The notes under the pieces were generated by a model. That model did not search any database, was not told the DNA's origin, and saw nothing but the letters and a program-made list of their open reading frames with translations. Positions 63,335 to 64,000 of a stretch of DNA of 64,000 bases are shown here, in pieces. The DNA comes from Callosobruchus maculatus (lineage: Eukaryota > Arthropoda > Insecta > Coleoptera > Chrysomelidae), in the NCBI GenBank assembly GCA_951848785.1, contig CATOUR010000008.1:14340001-14404000 (forward strand), written 5' to 3'. The stretch's first letter is position 1, and the number at the start of each line of letters is the position of its first letter. Both the position numbers and the translations under genes were made by a program.

Positions 63335-64000
63335 TTAGTTTTATTTGCAACGGACCTTCCGAAATAAAAACTGCTGGTTCTGCTTGGACCATATTAAAAC
63401 ACATACGGCCGTCATCCCAACCCCTGTCCTCCAGACTTCATAGGAGATATTACAATAAACATAATCCAGACATACATATGCTCATACCGGGATTACGTAT
63501 TCTAGCATATCTCCCTCCGTAGTAGCGAAGTGCAATATACATATCCCGGATAGCGTTGAACTAATTGAGTGTTGATGTCAGTATCAATAAATCAGAGGGC
63601 TGCTACATATTGCGGATCAAGTAATCCTTGGTCACGTGGCTCGTATTAGCCCTCCGCCTCCCTTGATACAGCCGCCTACAATCGAGTCGCGGCGCTCTGG
63701 ATCTGTAATCCAGTTGTAATGCAGTTCGGCTGGAATGTTAACAAGAAACGGGGAGGCAGACGGGCTGTTACACACTGCCGTAACGTCTATGTTTGCCCGT
63801 CAGACGAACAACCTCAGAGTAACAATTGAACATAGAGGTTGTTGGGGGTGGGTGTGGTTAATATTACTGCTCTCCAAGAAGTAGTTCACTTAATTTCTTC
63901 GTACAAACAACAGGATACAATGTAGCGTAAGGTACAGTGAATAGCGGAGCGTTCGTTCTATACAACGTCTTGTGATCTACTGGCGAAAAAACTGGTGGCG
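63335..64000. other. No recognised gene
   Basis: Contains TTGTTGGGGGTGGGTGTGG at 63839-63857 and short frames without recognised domains. Possibly the start of another element, but nothing can be supported. Confidence 0.35.

Overview
The window looks like intergenic DNA from an arthropod, most likely an insect. It is AT-rich and intron-like, with no operons and no confidently recognisable host protein-coding gene. It is packed with decayed eukaryotic transposable elements: RTE-type, CR1/Jockey-type and I/R1-type (RNase H-bearing) non-LTR retrotransposons, hAT and Tc1/mariner-superfamily DNA transposons, a THAP-domain element, many palindromic non-autonomous elements, tRNA-like sequences and a U6 snRNA pseudogene. 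The species cannot be named from the sequence. Nearly all coding matter here is parasitic and broken. The best-preserved reading frame is a 365-codon RNase H/zinc-knuckle C-terminus of an I/R1-type retrotransposon at 40829-41926 on the minus strand.

Layout. 1-3150: two tandem copies, about 1.58 kb apart, of an RTE reverse-transcriptase 3' fragment plus its flank. 3290-7600: a GC island, two hairpin MITEs, CR1 and I/R1 C-terminal scraps and a 539-bp TA-flanked palindrome. 8555-8960: a 204-bp tandem duplication. 9304-10631: an element with terminal inverted repeats (TIRs) carrying a THAP-type zinc-finger exon repeated in tandem with an exact 159-bp period. 12300-15640: RTE scraps, a GC island with a TATA box, a dispersed DNA-element family here called R (ends TACTTCCCACAC) interrupted by a possible Ginger-like element, and a U6 pseudogene. 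18300-28600: RTE fragment, more R copies, and a hAT deletion derivative carrying a tRNA-derived SINE. 28900-38900: I/R1-type and CR1-type pseudogenes broken by hAT-like MITEs, a Harbinger-like element and three related small hairpins. 40829-49620: RNase H ORF, CR1 reverse transcriptase, a ZMYM1/DUF4371-like hAT transposase remnant, a 1285-bp foldback, then two copies of a CR1-type LINE (here LINE-B) in tail-to-tail orientation. 49750-59545: more R copies, an RTE C-terminus with a candidate target duplication, and a 2165-bp foldback inserted in another RTE copy, whose removal with one TA restores the retrotransposon frame; then LINE-B and a 947-bp foldback holding a tRNA-like sequence. 60577-63331: CR1-type RT, LINE-B and a 1060-bp Tc1/mariner-superfamily element with a nearly readable transposase.

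The elements do not form a pathway. Their order records successive insertions: R into unique DNA, then a Ginger-like element and an RTE into separate R copies; CR1 RT split by two MITEs; RTE split by a double-layered palindrome. The most distinctive signal is a set of TA-flanked palindromes with CAGGGT or CCGGGTG ends. Their arms reach about 760 bp, so read-through RNA would form long double strands.
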